Shown here: positions 35,226-46,559 of the stretch, piece by piece
Layout: each line of letters starts with the position of its first letter
Position numbering within the stretch: position 1 is the first letter of the stretch
Origin: Zanthoxylum bungeanum
Taxonomy: Eukaryota > Streptophyta > Magnoliopsida > Sapindales > Rutaceae
Direction: 5' to 3'
NCBI GenBank assembly: GCA_019454045.1
Contig: SKCR01015035.1
Coordinates: forward strand, 1-64,000
DNA: 64,000 nt
Program-made: the position numbers and the translations under genes
Notes under the pieces: generated by a model
Seen by the model: only the letters and a program-made list of their open reading frames with translations
What the model was told of the DNA's origin: nothing
The model's database searches: none

Positions 35226-36758
35226 ATGAGTGAATCTGGTAATGAGGTATCCCGAATGGATCAGTTAGAGAACAGTCTCGCCAAGGTCACTGAACAGTTG
35301 CAAGCTTTGACTACTGCTGTGGCTGGTATGGCTGTGCCCCGTGCTGGGGGAATTTCTGAGAATGTGAGGCGTGAGGAGCCTCCGAATGGGTTGGGGGATG
35401 CTATCCCCACTTTTGATGATGATATGGCAGAGTATGCAGCAGACAGAGTATCTGGGTCTCAGGCAGAGTTATAGAAACCTTGGGATCAGGTTGAGTCGGT
35501 TACCCCCAAGATGAGGGGTAAGAATGAGGATTTGCTGGATTATGACACACTGACTTTCGAGGAACAGTTGCCGGCACAGTTCAAGATGCATGATATGGCT
35601 AAGTTTAACGGGAATGGGGATCCAAGGGTGCATCTCCGACAGTTTGTATTAGTCATGAGTTCAGTTAGCTTATCTCAGCGCCAAGTGCAGAAAATGTTTG
35701 GAATGTCTCTTGAAGGAGCTCCCGTGGTGTGGTACCACAGTTTGGAGAAGAAAGTGAAGGAAGATTGGAGGGAGTTGGCTGATGCTTTCCTGAAGCAATA
35801 TGTCACTGACCTAGAGATCGATCTGTCACTCCGTGATCTGGAGAATGTTAAGCAGAAATCGGAGGAGAGTTTTAAGGAGTATGTGGACCGATGGAGGGGT
35901 CAGTTGTTGAAGATGCAGACTAGGCCTTCAGAGAAGGATCAGATTAAGATGATTATCAAGGGCACCAAGCCCTCCATTTACAGCAAGTTGAGGAGGATGA
36001 CCTCCATGATTGCAGACTTTCGGCAGTTGAGGGAAACTGTCATGGATATTGAAGAAGAAGAGGCCGAGAATAGAAAATTTTATGGTCTGAACAGGAGGCC
36101 CATTGGGGGAACATCGGGAACAAAGCCCGTTTCTGCTGAGATTGCCGCTATCCGGAACCGGCGGTTTTCTAACTTGGGAAGACCTCTGTCAAATGTGCTA
36201 GAGAAATTTAAGAGGCAAGGGCTTTTAAAACCCTTGGAAGCCAAACCATTACCCAATCCCCTACCATCACATTATAACCTAAGCCTTTACTGTCACTTTC
36301 ACCAACAAAAGGGCCATGACACTGACAATTACGCCCGACTCCGCCATGAAATCCAAGACCTGATAGACTCCAAGAAAATACCTGACCCAGAAACAGAACG
36401 GCCTGACACACACAGAAACCCCTTACCCAATTACCGTGCCGTACCACCACCAGCCTATATGATCAATTCTGGCCTCCCAGAAGACCTTGTCCTAAAATCC
36501 TTTCACCCTCAAGCCTTTTGCCTGGGAATCTGGGATAGTACTAGTGAAGATGAGACTGAGCAGGGGAAAAACTTTTGGCTTGATTTCTCTAGCAGTGACG
36601 AGGAAGAAGTAAGGGGAATGACGCGCAGTGGTCATTTTTACAATGATATGGCGGAGAAGGGTAAGAAAGTTTTGACAGATGGTAGAGAAGTGATTGAGGC
36701 TGCAGAAAATACTGAGGGGGATATAGTGCTGAGGCAATTGAGGAAGACTAGAGCATAA
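35226..36758 (+). pseudogene. Tat gag (one internal stop)
   Basis: The probable start is the ATG at 35226 (MSESGNEVSRMDQLENSL, coiled-coil-like); the open frame extends back to 35091. The retrotransposon gag domain lies at ~35570-36030 (FNGNGDPRVHLRQFV, VVWYHSLEKKVKEDW, DLENVKQKSEESFKEYVDRW). It is followed by YCHFHQQKGHDTDNYARLRH, a zinc-knuckle-like CHxHHxxx segment usual in this clade, near 36280-36345. An in-frame TAG at 35472-35474 breaks it. The frame ends in TAA at 36756 and the next ORF continues in the same frame. Confidence 0.88.
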
Positions 36759-37745
36759 GTGAGTATCTGGGAACTGTTATGTGCATCTCGGGAGCATAGG
36801 CAGGCTATGGTTGAAGCCTTGAGCAAGATTGTGGTACCGGAAGACGCCAACCCTGCAATGTTTGTTGGGTCAGTTCAGAAAGAAGCTTTGCAGATATCTT
36901 TTTCTGAGGATGAACTCCCAGCAAAGGGGATAAATCATAACAGGCCTCTATTTATCAGGGCCGAGGTGAGGTGCAAGAGAACTTCATGTGTGATGGTGGA
37001 TGACGGTTCGTCCATCAATGTGTGCCCGCTGAAAATTCTGGCAAGATTGGGTATGAAAACAACAGACTTGGACCCCTCCAGCATGACTATTAAGGCTTAT
37101 GACGACAGGAAAAGGGGAGTTGAGGGTACCTTTTCTTATATGGTCAAGGTAGGACCGATTGAAGATGAGGTTGAGTTCACAGTACTGGACATCCCGGCTA
37201 CTTTCGCCTTATTGTTGGGAAGGCCTTTGTTCCACAAACTTGGGGGCGTGCCTTCCACTTTGCATCAGATGATCAAGTTCCCGTATGAGTTAGATAATGT
37301 CGTGGCTGCCTTGGAGATACAACCTTTCACGAGGTTTCAGGTGTCAGCTACTTTTGAGGAGTGGGTGGATCCTAGGGTGGCTAGGATTATGGAGAAAATG
37401 AAGTTTGAGCCGGGTAAAGGTTCAAAATTACCAGATTTCAGAGGACAGACTACTCGGAAGGGTTTGGGGTACAAGTCTGATGAAGAAAAGCCAAAGGTCA
37501 AGAAAAAAGGCTTGAAACTGATGGAATGTTTTGTGAAAGCTTCAGGATATCAAGGGGAGCCTGAACCTGTGGAAGTTAATGGAATTGTGGTACCTGTGTT
37601 TGAGATCTTCCAGGATATGTTGGGTAAGAAGCTGATAGTTGAAGAAATTGTGGAGAAAGAAGAAGAGAATTGGGAGGAAGAACTGATGAAGTTGGAGAGC
37701 CTGACTCTGGGAGAGACGAAAAGCCTGAGGAAGACCCGATTGTAG
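36759..37745 (+). pseudogene. Tat aspartic protease region
   Basis: It follows gag in the same frame after a single TAA. The active site reads VMVDDGSSINVCPL, D-D-G where most have D-S/T-G. The flap/C-terminal motif ALLLGRPLFHKLGGVPSTLH is present and then a Lys-rich linker with GLGYKSDEEKPK, as in other Tat elements. The frame ends at 37743-37745. The open stretch that follows is in another frame, so a frameshift near 37740 and another near 37830 separate it from RT. Confidence 0.85.
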
Positions 37746-37844
37746 AGGAAGAAGTGTCTATAGATGATGAAGACATTTACCTTCCTGATTTGTTTGAATG
37801 TACTTCTGCATTAATCCAATAATAAAGACATTTCTTTTGCTTAC

Positions 37845-38867
37845 TTGCCTGAGTCATTTCCATTTACTCTGCACGAATCAAGCATATTTGACATCAGTTC
37901 AGCCAGAACTACTGCATTTAACTTGGGTACACTTGAGAACCCTAAGGAAATTCTGATTGCAAGTGAAGTAACCTCCGAAGAGAGGGAGAAACTAGAAGAA
38001 GTGTTGGTCAGATATGCCAAAGTGTTTGCTTGGTCCTATGAGGACATGCCTGGGGTAGACAGAAACATTGCCCAGCACACAATACCAACTTATCCGAATA
38101 TGAGGCCAGTAAAACAGAAACTCCGACGGATGAGACCAGAATGGGCTGAGAAAGTCAGAGAGGAAGTTAAGAAACAGATAGATGTGGGGTTCTTGGAAGT
38201 AGTAAAGTATCCCGAGTGGTTGGCTAATATAGTGCCTGTGCCAAAGAAAGACGGGAAGGTCAGAATGTGTGTAGACTACAGAGATCTCAACAAAGCTTGT
38301 CCGAAAGATGATTTTCCTCTGCCACATATAGATGTTCTTGTTGATAGTGCGGCTTTATCTGCTATGTATTCATTTGCAGATGGGTTTTCAGGTAACAATC
38401 AGGTTCTCATGGCCGAGGAAGACAAGCACAAGACTGCATTTGTTACTGAATGGGGTACTTATTGTTACAAGGTTATGTCGTTTGGGCTTAAGAATGCGGG
38501 GGCTACTTATCAGCGGATGGCCACTACGCTTTTCCACGACTTGATGCACAAAGAGATTGAAGTGTATGTGGATGACATGATGGTGAAATCAGAGACAAGA
38601 GTTGGGCATATTGAAGCACTGGAAAGGTTCCTTCAGAGAGTTGACAGATACAACCTGCGGCTTAATCCCAAGAAATGTGTGTTTGGGGTGACATCAGAGA
38701 AATTGCTTGGTCATACAGTGGGAATGGGCGGAATAGAGGTAGACTCCGAGAAGATCAAGGCAATCACAGAAATGCCTGCACCGAAGACAGAAAAAGAAGT
38801 CAGAGCATTCTTGGGAAAGATTCAGTACATCAGTCGGTTCATTGCCAAGTTGACATCAGTATGTTAG
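37845..38867 (+). pseudogene. Tat reverse transcriptase
   Basis: The pre-RT segment (FAWSYEDMPGVD, ~38025-38060) is followed by RT proper: WLANIVPVPKKDGKVRMCVD, YRDLNKACPKDDFPLP, KVMSFGLKNAGATYQRM. The catalytic YVDDMM motif is intact near 38568-38585. FADGFSGNNQ stands where FMDGFSGYNQ is usual. It ends in TAG at 38865, in frame with the next ORF, so RT and RNase H were one polyprotein. Confidence 0.9.
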
Positions 38868-39802
38868 CCTATCTTCAAACTGTTGAGAAAAGATCAGCCA
38901 GTGAGATGGAATGAACCATGTCAGACAGTCTTCGACAAAATTAGAGAGTACTTGGTAAAGCCTCATGTATTGAAACCTCCGAGACCGGGCAGACCTTTGA
39001 TATTGTATTTGGCTATAGAATCAGAAGCACTGGGGGCAATGATGGTACAGGCTGATGAGACAGGGGTAGAGCATGCAGTCTATTATCTGAGTAAGAAGAT
39101 GCTCCCGTATGAGGCTCGATATCAGGAAGTTGAGAAGATCTGTCTTGCAATGGTATGGGCTTCCAGAAAATTATGGTATTATTTCCAGTCATACAAGATC
39201 CAGATAGTGGCAAAGGAAAATCCTCTGAAGTATCTTCATTCGGTGCCTTCACTAGTGGGAAAATTGGGCAGATGGTTGGTATTGTTGACAGAGTTTGACA
39301 TTGAGTATCTCACCTCCAAGGTGATCAAAGGGCGAGCAGTAGCAGAGTTTCTGACATTGCAACCGGTTGATGGGGATCAGTATAAGTTTGAATTTCCAGA
39401 TGAAGAGATCCAAGCAATAACAGTTCAGAGATGGAAGATGTATTTTGACAGAGCAGTGAATTACAAGGGAGCCGGAATTGGAATCGTGATAGTAACCCCC
39501 GAGGGAGAGACTTTGCCTTTGGCCAAGAGGTTGACATTCAGAGTGACTAACAACATGGCCGAGTATGAAGCATGTGCTTTTGGTTTGACAACATTGATAG
39601 CCTTGAAGGCCGGGAGTGTGGAAGTCTACAGAGACTCTATGTTGGTGGTCCAGCAGATGCGAGGAGAATGGGAATTGAAAGAAGAACGGTTGAAACCTTA
39701 CCTCTTTCACCTCAGAAAGTTGGCACAGGTTATCCCCGAGTGTAAGTTTCAGCACTTACCGAGAGAAGAGAATCAGATGGCAGATGCATTGGCTACGCTC
39801 GC
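38868..39802 (+). pseudogene. Tat RNase H plus second, archaeal-type RNase H
   Basis: The first RNase H runs ~38960-39370 (LYLAIESEALGAMMVQADE, YYLSKKMLPYEARYQEVEK). The second runs ~39425-39800 (WKMYFDRAVNYKGAGIGIVI, NNMAEYEACAFGL, VYRDSMLVVQQMRGEW, MADALATLA). The second domain is the aRNH known from Tat elements. It has FDR in place of FDG. The ORF then runs into an unrelated sequence at 39803, exactly where integrase should follow. Confidence 0.88.
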
Positions 39803-39950
39803 TAGGGGTGTTCACGGGTCGGGTCGGGTCGGGTTTTTCGCAAATTTTTTTGACCCGATCGGGTCGGGTCATTCGGGTCTTATGACCCGAAACCCGAAAT
39901 TTCAGAATGTAACCCGCGCGTTGTTTGTGTTTGTAACCCATGCATACACG
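39803..39950 (+). mobile_element. hAT-like terminal fragment (GGGTCGGGTCGGG)
   Basis: It begins TAGGGGTGTTCACGGGTCGG, the form of a plant non-autonomous hAT end, with GACCCGA repeats behind. No opposite end or TSD was found. It marks the break where the Tat integrase is lost. Confidence 0.5.
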
Positions 39951-40059
39951 TAACATTGCATTCTCTTCGTGTTTGTTTTTGTTTTGTGTTCGCAGGTTCG
40001 AAGAAAGGAGAAAGCGGCGGAAATGAGCCAGCAGCGTCAGCGCAATTTCAGTTTTTGGG

Positions 40060-40545
40060 GATGAGTCCCAAGGGGCGAGGCCCATATCAGCTTGGGGGTT
40101 GAGGCCCATATCATGTCGGCTTCGGGGCGAGGCCCATATCGACTTGAGGGCGAGTCCCACATCGTCAGCAGTTCTGGGATGCGTCCCAAGGTCGAGGTAC
40201 CCCTGTTGACAGTTGCATTTCCGGGATGCGTCCCAGGGTCGAGGTGCCCACTACATCATCAGTTCGAGGGCGAGGTCCCTATTGTCAGCGGTGTTGGGTC
40301 GAGGTGCCCAGGGTCGAGGTGCCCCCGTTGTCAGTTGTAGTTCCGGGTCGAGGTGCCCAGGGTCGAGGAGCCCACTACATCATCAGTTCGAGGGCGAGGC
40401 CCCTATTGTCAGCGGTGTTGGGTCGAGGTGTCCCCGTTGTCAGTTGTAGTTCCGGGTCGAGGTGCCCAAGGTCGAGGTGCCCCCATTGTCGGTTGCAGTT
40501 ATTGGGATGCATCCCAGGATCGAGGTCCACTGCAACACCAACTCA
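40060..40545 (+). repeat. GGTCGAGGTGCCC minisatellite in the Tat 3' region
   Basis: Short units (GGGTCGAGGTGCCC, GGGCGAGGCCCATATC, GTTGTCAGTTGTAGTTCCG) are arranged in higher-order repeats of ~120 bp. The Arg/Val/Pro-rich ORFs in several frames here are by-products of the repeat. Confidence 0.85.
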
Positions 40546-40635
40546 GCTCGAGGCAGCAGACGAGCCAAGTAAGTGAAAATGCATTGCATAACTTTGATAG
40601 GATTGTTCAAAGTCACACACTGCACAAGTCCCATC

Positions 40636-40649
40636 AAAGTGGGGGCGAC
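40636..40649 (+). promoter_or_regulatory. Tat polypurine tract
   Basis: AAAGTGGGGGCGAC directly precedes the 3' LTR start TGTAGGC, as the plus-strand primer should. Confidence 0.8.
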
Positions 40650-43600
40650 TGTAGGCATTGCATTTTCGCATGTGAAACCCGATGATGAGACTCAGTTGGA
40701 AGCACTACCTTTTTAGCTAAGGATATTGCGGGAAACGGAGGTCGGAAGGGGAAATTCAGAATAAGTACGTCATCAGATTCATTTCGCAAGTTCACTGTCT
40801 TCGTTAGTGCTGCGTTCGTTACTTCGTTCGAACGTCAGGCAGATTGCGGACGTTCGTGTAGCGTTCGAATGGGCGTTCGAACGGCGTCGGTATTTCTATT
40901 TTTGCTGCTAGCCTCGCACCCCAGCCCAATTAGCCCCCCAAAGCCAATAAAACACATCCCAATTAATAAAACACATTTAAAACACATGGGAAATTAAATT
41001 CAATATTAAAATTAAATATTAAGGTAAATATTAATAATGTATTTGAATTAAATAAAATATTTAAACCATTTACCAATTAAATAAAACATAATATAATCAT
41101 ACCTAATTAAGACAAATCAAATATATTAACTTCCTAACTAAACAAATCACATACTAAATTAAAAAGATGTCATGCCTAATTAAAATCAATCATAACAAAT
41201 TAAATATTTTGTATTCATAATCTAGCCAAGATTTGTCCCCCCTCAATCTAATCCTTTCCTTGTTGAATACCAAATCAAATCCTCATTTTAATGCCAAAAT
41301 CTCTTCCTTGTGAGACAAGGAGTAGCCCTAACCTTTCTCTATATAAACAACCCCTAACCAAGACATGCACTCCCCTAGCTCATACACAAGACTTACACGA
41401 AAATCACAACACCAAGAACCCTAGCCACTCACGGCAATAGCAAGAAACACAAACAAAACTCTTCTCTTCATCTCTCTTTCTTTGGCCGAGAATACCACTA
41501 TCCTCCATCCCCTCCATTGCCGAATTTTAACAGCCATTACAACCACCAATACAGCCCCTAACCACCACTGAAAACCACCTCCATAAACTCCCCACACATC
41601 ACCGAAAATACACCCCCAAAACAGCAGCCAAATCCTCTTAAAACAGTCCCTAAAATCCTCAAAACAGTAACATAAAAACTGCATTCATAATCCTTAAAAT
41701 AATCACACAAGACTACACTAAAAACCCAAAAAAAACACTCAGAACAGTCCGTTGAAACGTCAAAACAAGTGACCTGAACAGTGAGCAGCAAAACAGAGGC
41801 CGAACAACAGCAGAACGGAGACCGAACAGCAAGCAAAACAGCAAAACAGTGAGCTAGGACGCTAAACCAGTGAACCAGAGAAGTTGAGGAGCCTTACTCT
41901 TCCGACGTCCGTGAAACGCAAGCCTAAAATTTGGCAAAAAGGTTAGACCTGAGGGTATTTTCCACACTCGTTTTCTGTTTTATTTGTATTATTTATTGAG
42001 TATTGCTTGCATGATTGTTATGTTAAAATGCATGTTGTGGCCCTTGAGTAGATAAATATGCATGAATTATGAGATGTTGTATGTTGTGGTCTTGGAATAA
42101 AATGAGAGATGTGTCAACTCTCCCGGTATATCGGATGGAAATCCGGACATAAATTTCATAGCCGATTCCGAATGGACGGTAGTATGATCTGTACTCGGGA
42201 TACAACTCCACGTACCGCTTGAGTAAATGGCACCCTCTTTTGTGTTGTGTTACTTTGATTTATTTATTTTTCGTCACTTGAAATCTGCATGTTGCTTATT
42301 TATGCATGGTTCAATCGAGCGCATGGGCTTAGTAAGTGCGACGAAAGGTCCCCTATTTGAAGGGGTTAAAACCCTTTACCACGATGCTTTGCCGCGCCGG
42401 TTGATGTGTGTTCGGTTGAATGCAAGATACGTTCAATCGGGCATACTAAGTTTGGTATTATTGTTTCTTTATTCTTTGTATGCATGATTCAATCGAGCGC
42501 ATGGGCTTAGTAAGTGCGATGAAAGGTCCCCTATTTGGAGGGGTTAAAACCTTTACCACGATGCTTTGCCGCGTCGGTTGATGTGTGTTCGGTGAACGCA
42601 AGATACGTTCAATCGGGCATACTAAGTTTGGTATTATTGTTTCTTTATTCTTTGTATGCATGATGTGATCGAGCGCATGGGCTTAGTAAGTCGGATTAAA
42701 GGTCCCCTATTTGGAGGGGTTAAAATCCTTTACCACGATGCTTCGCCGCGCCGATTGGTGTATATCCGGTTGGGTGTGAGATGAGTTCAATCGGATACGT
42801 GAGGTCCCACATTGTGGATTTGTATGCCTATGAATGTATTGCATGCATCAGGTCTGGTTCCATTCGAACGCGTTCTCGAACGCTATACGAACGCAAACCT
42901 TCTGTTTACCGTTCGAACGCGTTTACAAACGCTACGCGAACGCGCACACAATTTCTTAGTTTCATCATACATCAGGTCTGGTTCCGTTCGAATGCGTTCT
43001 CGAACGCCATACGAACGCGAACCTTCTGTTTACCGTTCGAACGCGTTTACAAATACTACACGAACGCGCACACACTTTCTTAGTTTTATCATGCATCAGG
43101 TCTGGTTCCGTTCGAACGCGTTTGCGAACGCCATACGAACGCGAACCTTCTGTTTACCGTTCGAACGCGTTATCAAATGCTACGCGAACGTGAACGCATC
43201 TTCTTAGTGTTTCATGGATCAGGTCAGGCTCTGTTCGAACGCGTTCTCGAACGCTACACGAACGCACGCCCACTGAACTGAGTTATTTTCGTCAGATATC
43301 GTACATAATTGTCCCTAGTAGATATTCCCTCGTATGATGAACCTGATTGTTTCTCTGTATTACGGAAGATTGTGTAGGTGTCATTCATCTGTATTCCCCA
43401 CATGTATGAGTACAATGTGTTTAACGTATTACACTTCATATACCTATGTCATGATAACATTTGAGTATTATTTCTTGTGGTATATCGGATGGAAACCCAG
43501 ACATAAATTCCGTAGCCGATTCCGAATGGACGGTAGTACGGTCTGTACTTGGGATACAATTCCACGTACCACTTGGGAAGGTGCTGACATGTGTGCTTGT

Positions 43601-44028
43601 GTGGTTAGTATGTGTGCTTGTGTTTTCTTGAATATAATATGCCAATGAAGTTGTATGTTCGTCGCTCCTTTGATGTACTTTCAAGCATGCAATCTTAGAT
43701 GTGAAATATATGTAAGTTTAGGTGTAAGTTTTATTTTGTACATGTGAATTTAGAAGCATGATACTCTTGGAAACAAGTGTTACTTAAACCTGATTAAATT
43801 ATTACATAAATCCTTTCCTTACAAGTGGCATAAGTAAGGGACCATTCTGAACCCAACGGTTTGAGGTCTTCCCTTGCGAGGGGTGAGTGTGGCCTTAAAT
43901 CTCATTTTCTCGGTTCACACCCGGTGGCGACTCCATTATTCTCCGGTTTAGTCCCCCGAACTATTCCGTACTCCCAACCAGGCCGCGAGCCTGGAACAGC
44001 ATGCGTCGTCCAGTTTCTGTGTCCCACA
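40650..44028 (+). repeat. Tat 3' LTR, 3379 bp
   Basis: Matches 30679-34054 over its length, with the same internal repeats and TATA box. It ends CCCACA, followed by GACGT (44029-44033), the right copy of the target duplication. Confidence 0.95.
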
Positions 44029-44132
44029 GACGTCTATGCGTCAGAGACAAGCTTCTCATCCAATTTTCTTATAAATTGGCAAACATGGTCTTTTAAAGTC
44101 AGATTCCCGAGACTAAATTGTTGTATTTCTTT

Positions 44133-44582
44133 TCAGAATTGTGTATATAACATGTGATTTGCATGATGCACATATCCACTGGAATGCGTCTCAAGAGTTT
44201 TAGATATGTCATCCAAAGACTCCTTACTCAAGCCATCCCTAATGAATTTAATTTTATCTTCACGGTTATCAGATACCATTCCTAAAGAACGACAACGAGT
44301 ATTACATGTCATACGAGCACATTTATAGCAAACATTCATTCTTTTAGCTCTTCTCTTTTTAGCATAGGTGTTTCTTCATAAACCAGACATATATGAAATA
44401 AAAGAGTCAGGAGAGTCACCTGCCAATCGGACCCGTGCTTCAATAATCCAACGAATGTCATTAGGAATACATTTGATTATCAGCAGTCTCATTCGTTCCA
44501 AGCAAGCTTTGTAGACTTTCATCAGAGAGTTTTGAGGGAGAGAAGTAAATTGCTTGTGAAGATTTGCGAGAACGTCTTCCAT
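44133..44582 (-). pseudogene. Cys-rich ORF resembling plant-virus nucleic-acid-binding protein, in Athila env position
   Basis: A 149-codon frame from the ATG at 44582 with a single in-frame TGA at 44378-44376. The N-terminal half is helical and non-distinct (MEDVLANLHKQFTSLP). The second half has a basic patch (YAKKRRAKR) directly followed by a Cys cluster (CYKCARMTCNTRC) and then an acidic/hydrophobic tail. A basic patch next to a 4-Cys finger-like cluster in a ~100-150-residue protein is the layout of the Cys-rich nucleic-acid-binding proteins of carla- and related flexible plant RNA viruses, some of which suppress RNA silencing. The assignment is by pattern only. It lies just after Athila integrase and the spacer, with a splice-acceptor-like TTTTATAG upstream (~44600). 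Confidence 0.5.
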
Positions 44583-44721
44583 CCTGAAATGTGATTTTAC
44601 CTATAAAATTAAACACACAAAAATAAAACACACTAAATCTGAATATATACACAAATTGCACGGGTTGCCTCCCAACTAGCGCTAAGTTTAACGTCGTCAG
44701 CTAGACATGACTGCCCGAACG

Positions 44722-45902
44722 TTAGGCTGGATCTGAAAGTGTGACACTTTCTTTTTGTCGCTCAATTGATTCTCCCCAGTAGTGCTTGACACGCTGGCTG
44801 TTTACCCTGAATGTGTTGTTGGACTTGGGGTTGTATATCTCAACAACTCCATAGGGTAACACCTGAGTAATCACAAATGGACCTGACCACTTTGATTTCA
44901 GCGTTCCAGGGAAAATTTTCAACCGTGAATCATATAACAACACCTGCTGCTCTGGCTCCAGTTGTCTGCGTACTATTTTTTTATCATGCCATTTCTTGGT
45001 CTTTTCGTTGTACAGTTTGGCATTCTCATAAGCTTGTAGGCGAAATTACTCCAATTCGTTGAGTTGGTGGAGTCTTTTCTCTCATGTTGCTTGTAGATCA
45101 AGATTTAACTTCTTCAGTGCCCAGTACGCCTTGTGTTCAAGCTCCACTGGCAGATGGCACACTTTCCCAAACACCATTTGATATGGGGACATACCAATAG
45201 GTGTCTTGTAAGTTGTCCGGTAGGCCCATAATGCGTCATCCAGTTTTTCAGACCAGTCTTTCCTTATTGATCCAACGATTCTCTCCAGATTCTTTTGATC
45301 TCCATGTTTGAAACTTCAACTTGTCCATTTGACTGCGGATGGTAGGCAGTGGCAACTTTATGAGTAACTCTGTATTTGGATAAGAGTGCATCGAAGTATT
45401 TGTTACAGAAATGTGTGCCTCCATCACTGATAATCGCCCGAGGTGTTCCAAAGCCAGTGAAAATATTCTTTTTAAGGAATTTAATCACCACTTTTGAATC
45501 ATTTGATGGCAGTGCAATTGCTTCAACCCATTTGGAGACGTAGTCTACTACAACTAGTATGTACAGGTTTCCGAATGATGGAACAAATGGTCCCATAAAA
45601 TCAATACCCCATACATCAAATATCTCCACTTTCAGGATATTTTGCAGAGGTCCTTCATTTCTCCTTGATATATTTCCCGTTCTCTGGCACCTGTCACATT
45701 GAAGAGCAAATAAGTAAGCATATTTAAATAGAGTGGGCCAGAAAAAACCTGATTGTAGGACTTTGGCTGCAGTTTTATTCCCGCTGAAGTGTCCGTTGTA
45801 TGGTGATGAATGACAATGCTGCAGAACACTATTGACCTCCTCATGTGGAACACAACGTCTCAGTAATTGATCAACACAATGTTTGAACAAGTACGGCTCA
45901 TC
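44722..45902 (-). pseudogene. Athila integrase
   Basis: Zinc-binding HHCC region: [17 protein letters not shown] ... CDRCQRTG (~45825-45690). Catalytic core: WGIDFMGPF (D), then [14 protein letters not shown] (D), then [12 protein letters not shown] (E), so the DDE triad is present. The core breaks near 45264 and the C-terminal domain resumes at 44943-44722 (KSKWSGPFVITQVLPYGVVE). At least one frameshift separates the parts. Confidence 0.9.
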
Positions 45903-46559
45903 CTAGACATAATGTTTGACTTCCTTGAAGAACTTCTTTCGTTGCTGATGTGTCCATTCCAACTGCCATTTTCTTGATACTATGTAGTTTACATAGTCAG
46001 CATACCAATGGACATCCTGTTGTTTCATGGCAAACAGCTGTTCATCTGGAAAAGTTTCTTTGATTGTCATTTCATTGCCAGCAGTTTCTCCATTCTCGAG
46101 CCTTGATAAGTGATCTGCCACTTGATTTTCTGTCCATTTCCTGACTCGGATCTCCATGTAAAATTCTTACAATAGAAACACCCAATGGATTAGTCTATGT
46201 TTGGCATCTTTCTTCGCGATCAGGTATTTGATTGCTGAATGATCTGTGTAGACCACCACTTTAGGACCCAGTAGATAGGAGCAGAATTTATTAAAAGCAA
46301 ACACAACTACGAGCAACTCATTTTCAGTGGTTGTGTAGTTGAGTTGAGCTTCATTCAGAGTTCTGCTGGAGTAGTAAATGGTATGGAAAATTTTTGCTTT
46401 GCGTTGTCCCAAAACTGCACCTACATCAAAATCATTAGCATCGCACATCACTTCAAATGGAAGAGTCCAGTCCGATGCTACTATGATGGGAGCAGAGACC
46501 AGCTTCTGTTTCAAGATCTCAAAAGCTTCATGGCATTCTTTGGTGAAGTTGAAAGGCAC
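45903..46559 (-). pseudogene. Athila RNase H
   Basis: [20 protein letters not shown], then [20 protein letters not shown], then [20 protein letters not shown] and [21 protein letters not shown] frameshift near 46160 is followed by NQVADHLSRLENG. This is the standard gypsy RNase H order. It is broken. Confidence 0.9.

Larger units (their letters stand above)
30679..44028 (+). mobile_element. Tat-type Ty3/gypsy retrotransposon, 13.35 kb, integrase missing
   Basis: Two LTRs (30679-34054 and 40650-44028) both run TGTAGGC to CCCACA. A primer site follows the first LTR and a purine tract precedes the second. The 5-bp flanks are GAAGT and GACGT, a target duplication with one difference. The internal region has gag, protease, RT, RNase H and a second archaeal-type RNase H, the dual RNase H being known from the Tat clade. 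No integrase is present. All ORFs lie in one frame broken by stops at 35472, 36756, ~37743 and 38865. Confidence 0.92.

Noticed and set aside
36208..36850. Minus-strand ORFs of 70-81 codons under the Tat gag
   Set aside because: Antisense shadows of the gag frame.
40092..40685. Several overlapping ORFs of 78-116 codons in different frames
   Set aside because: All are translations of the GGTCGAGGTGCCC minisatellite.
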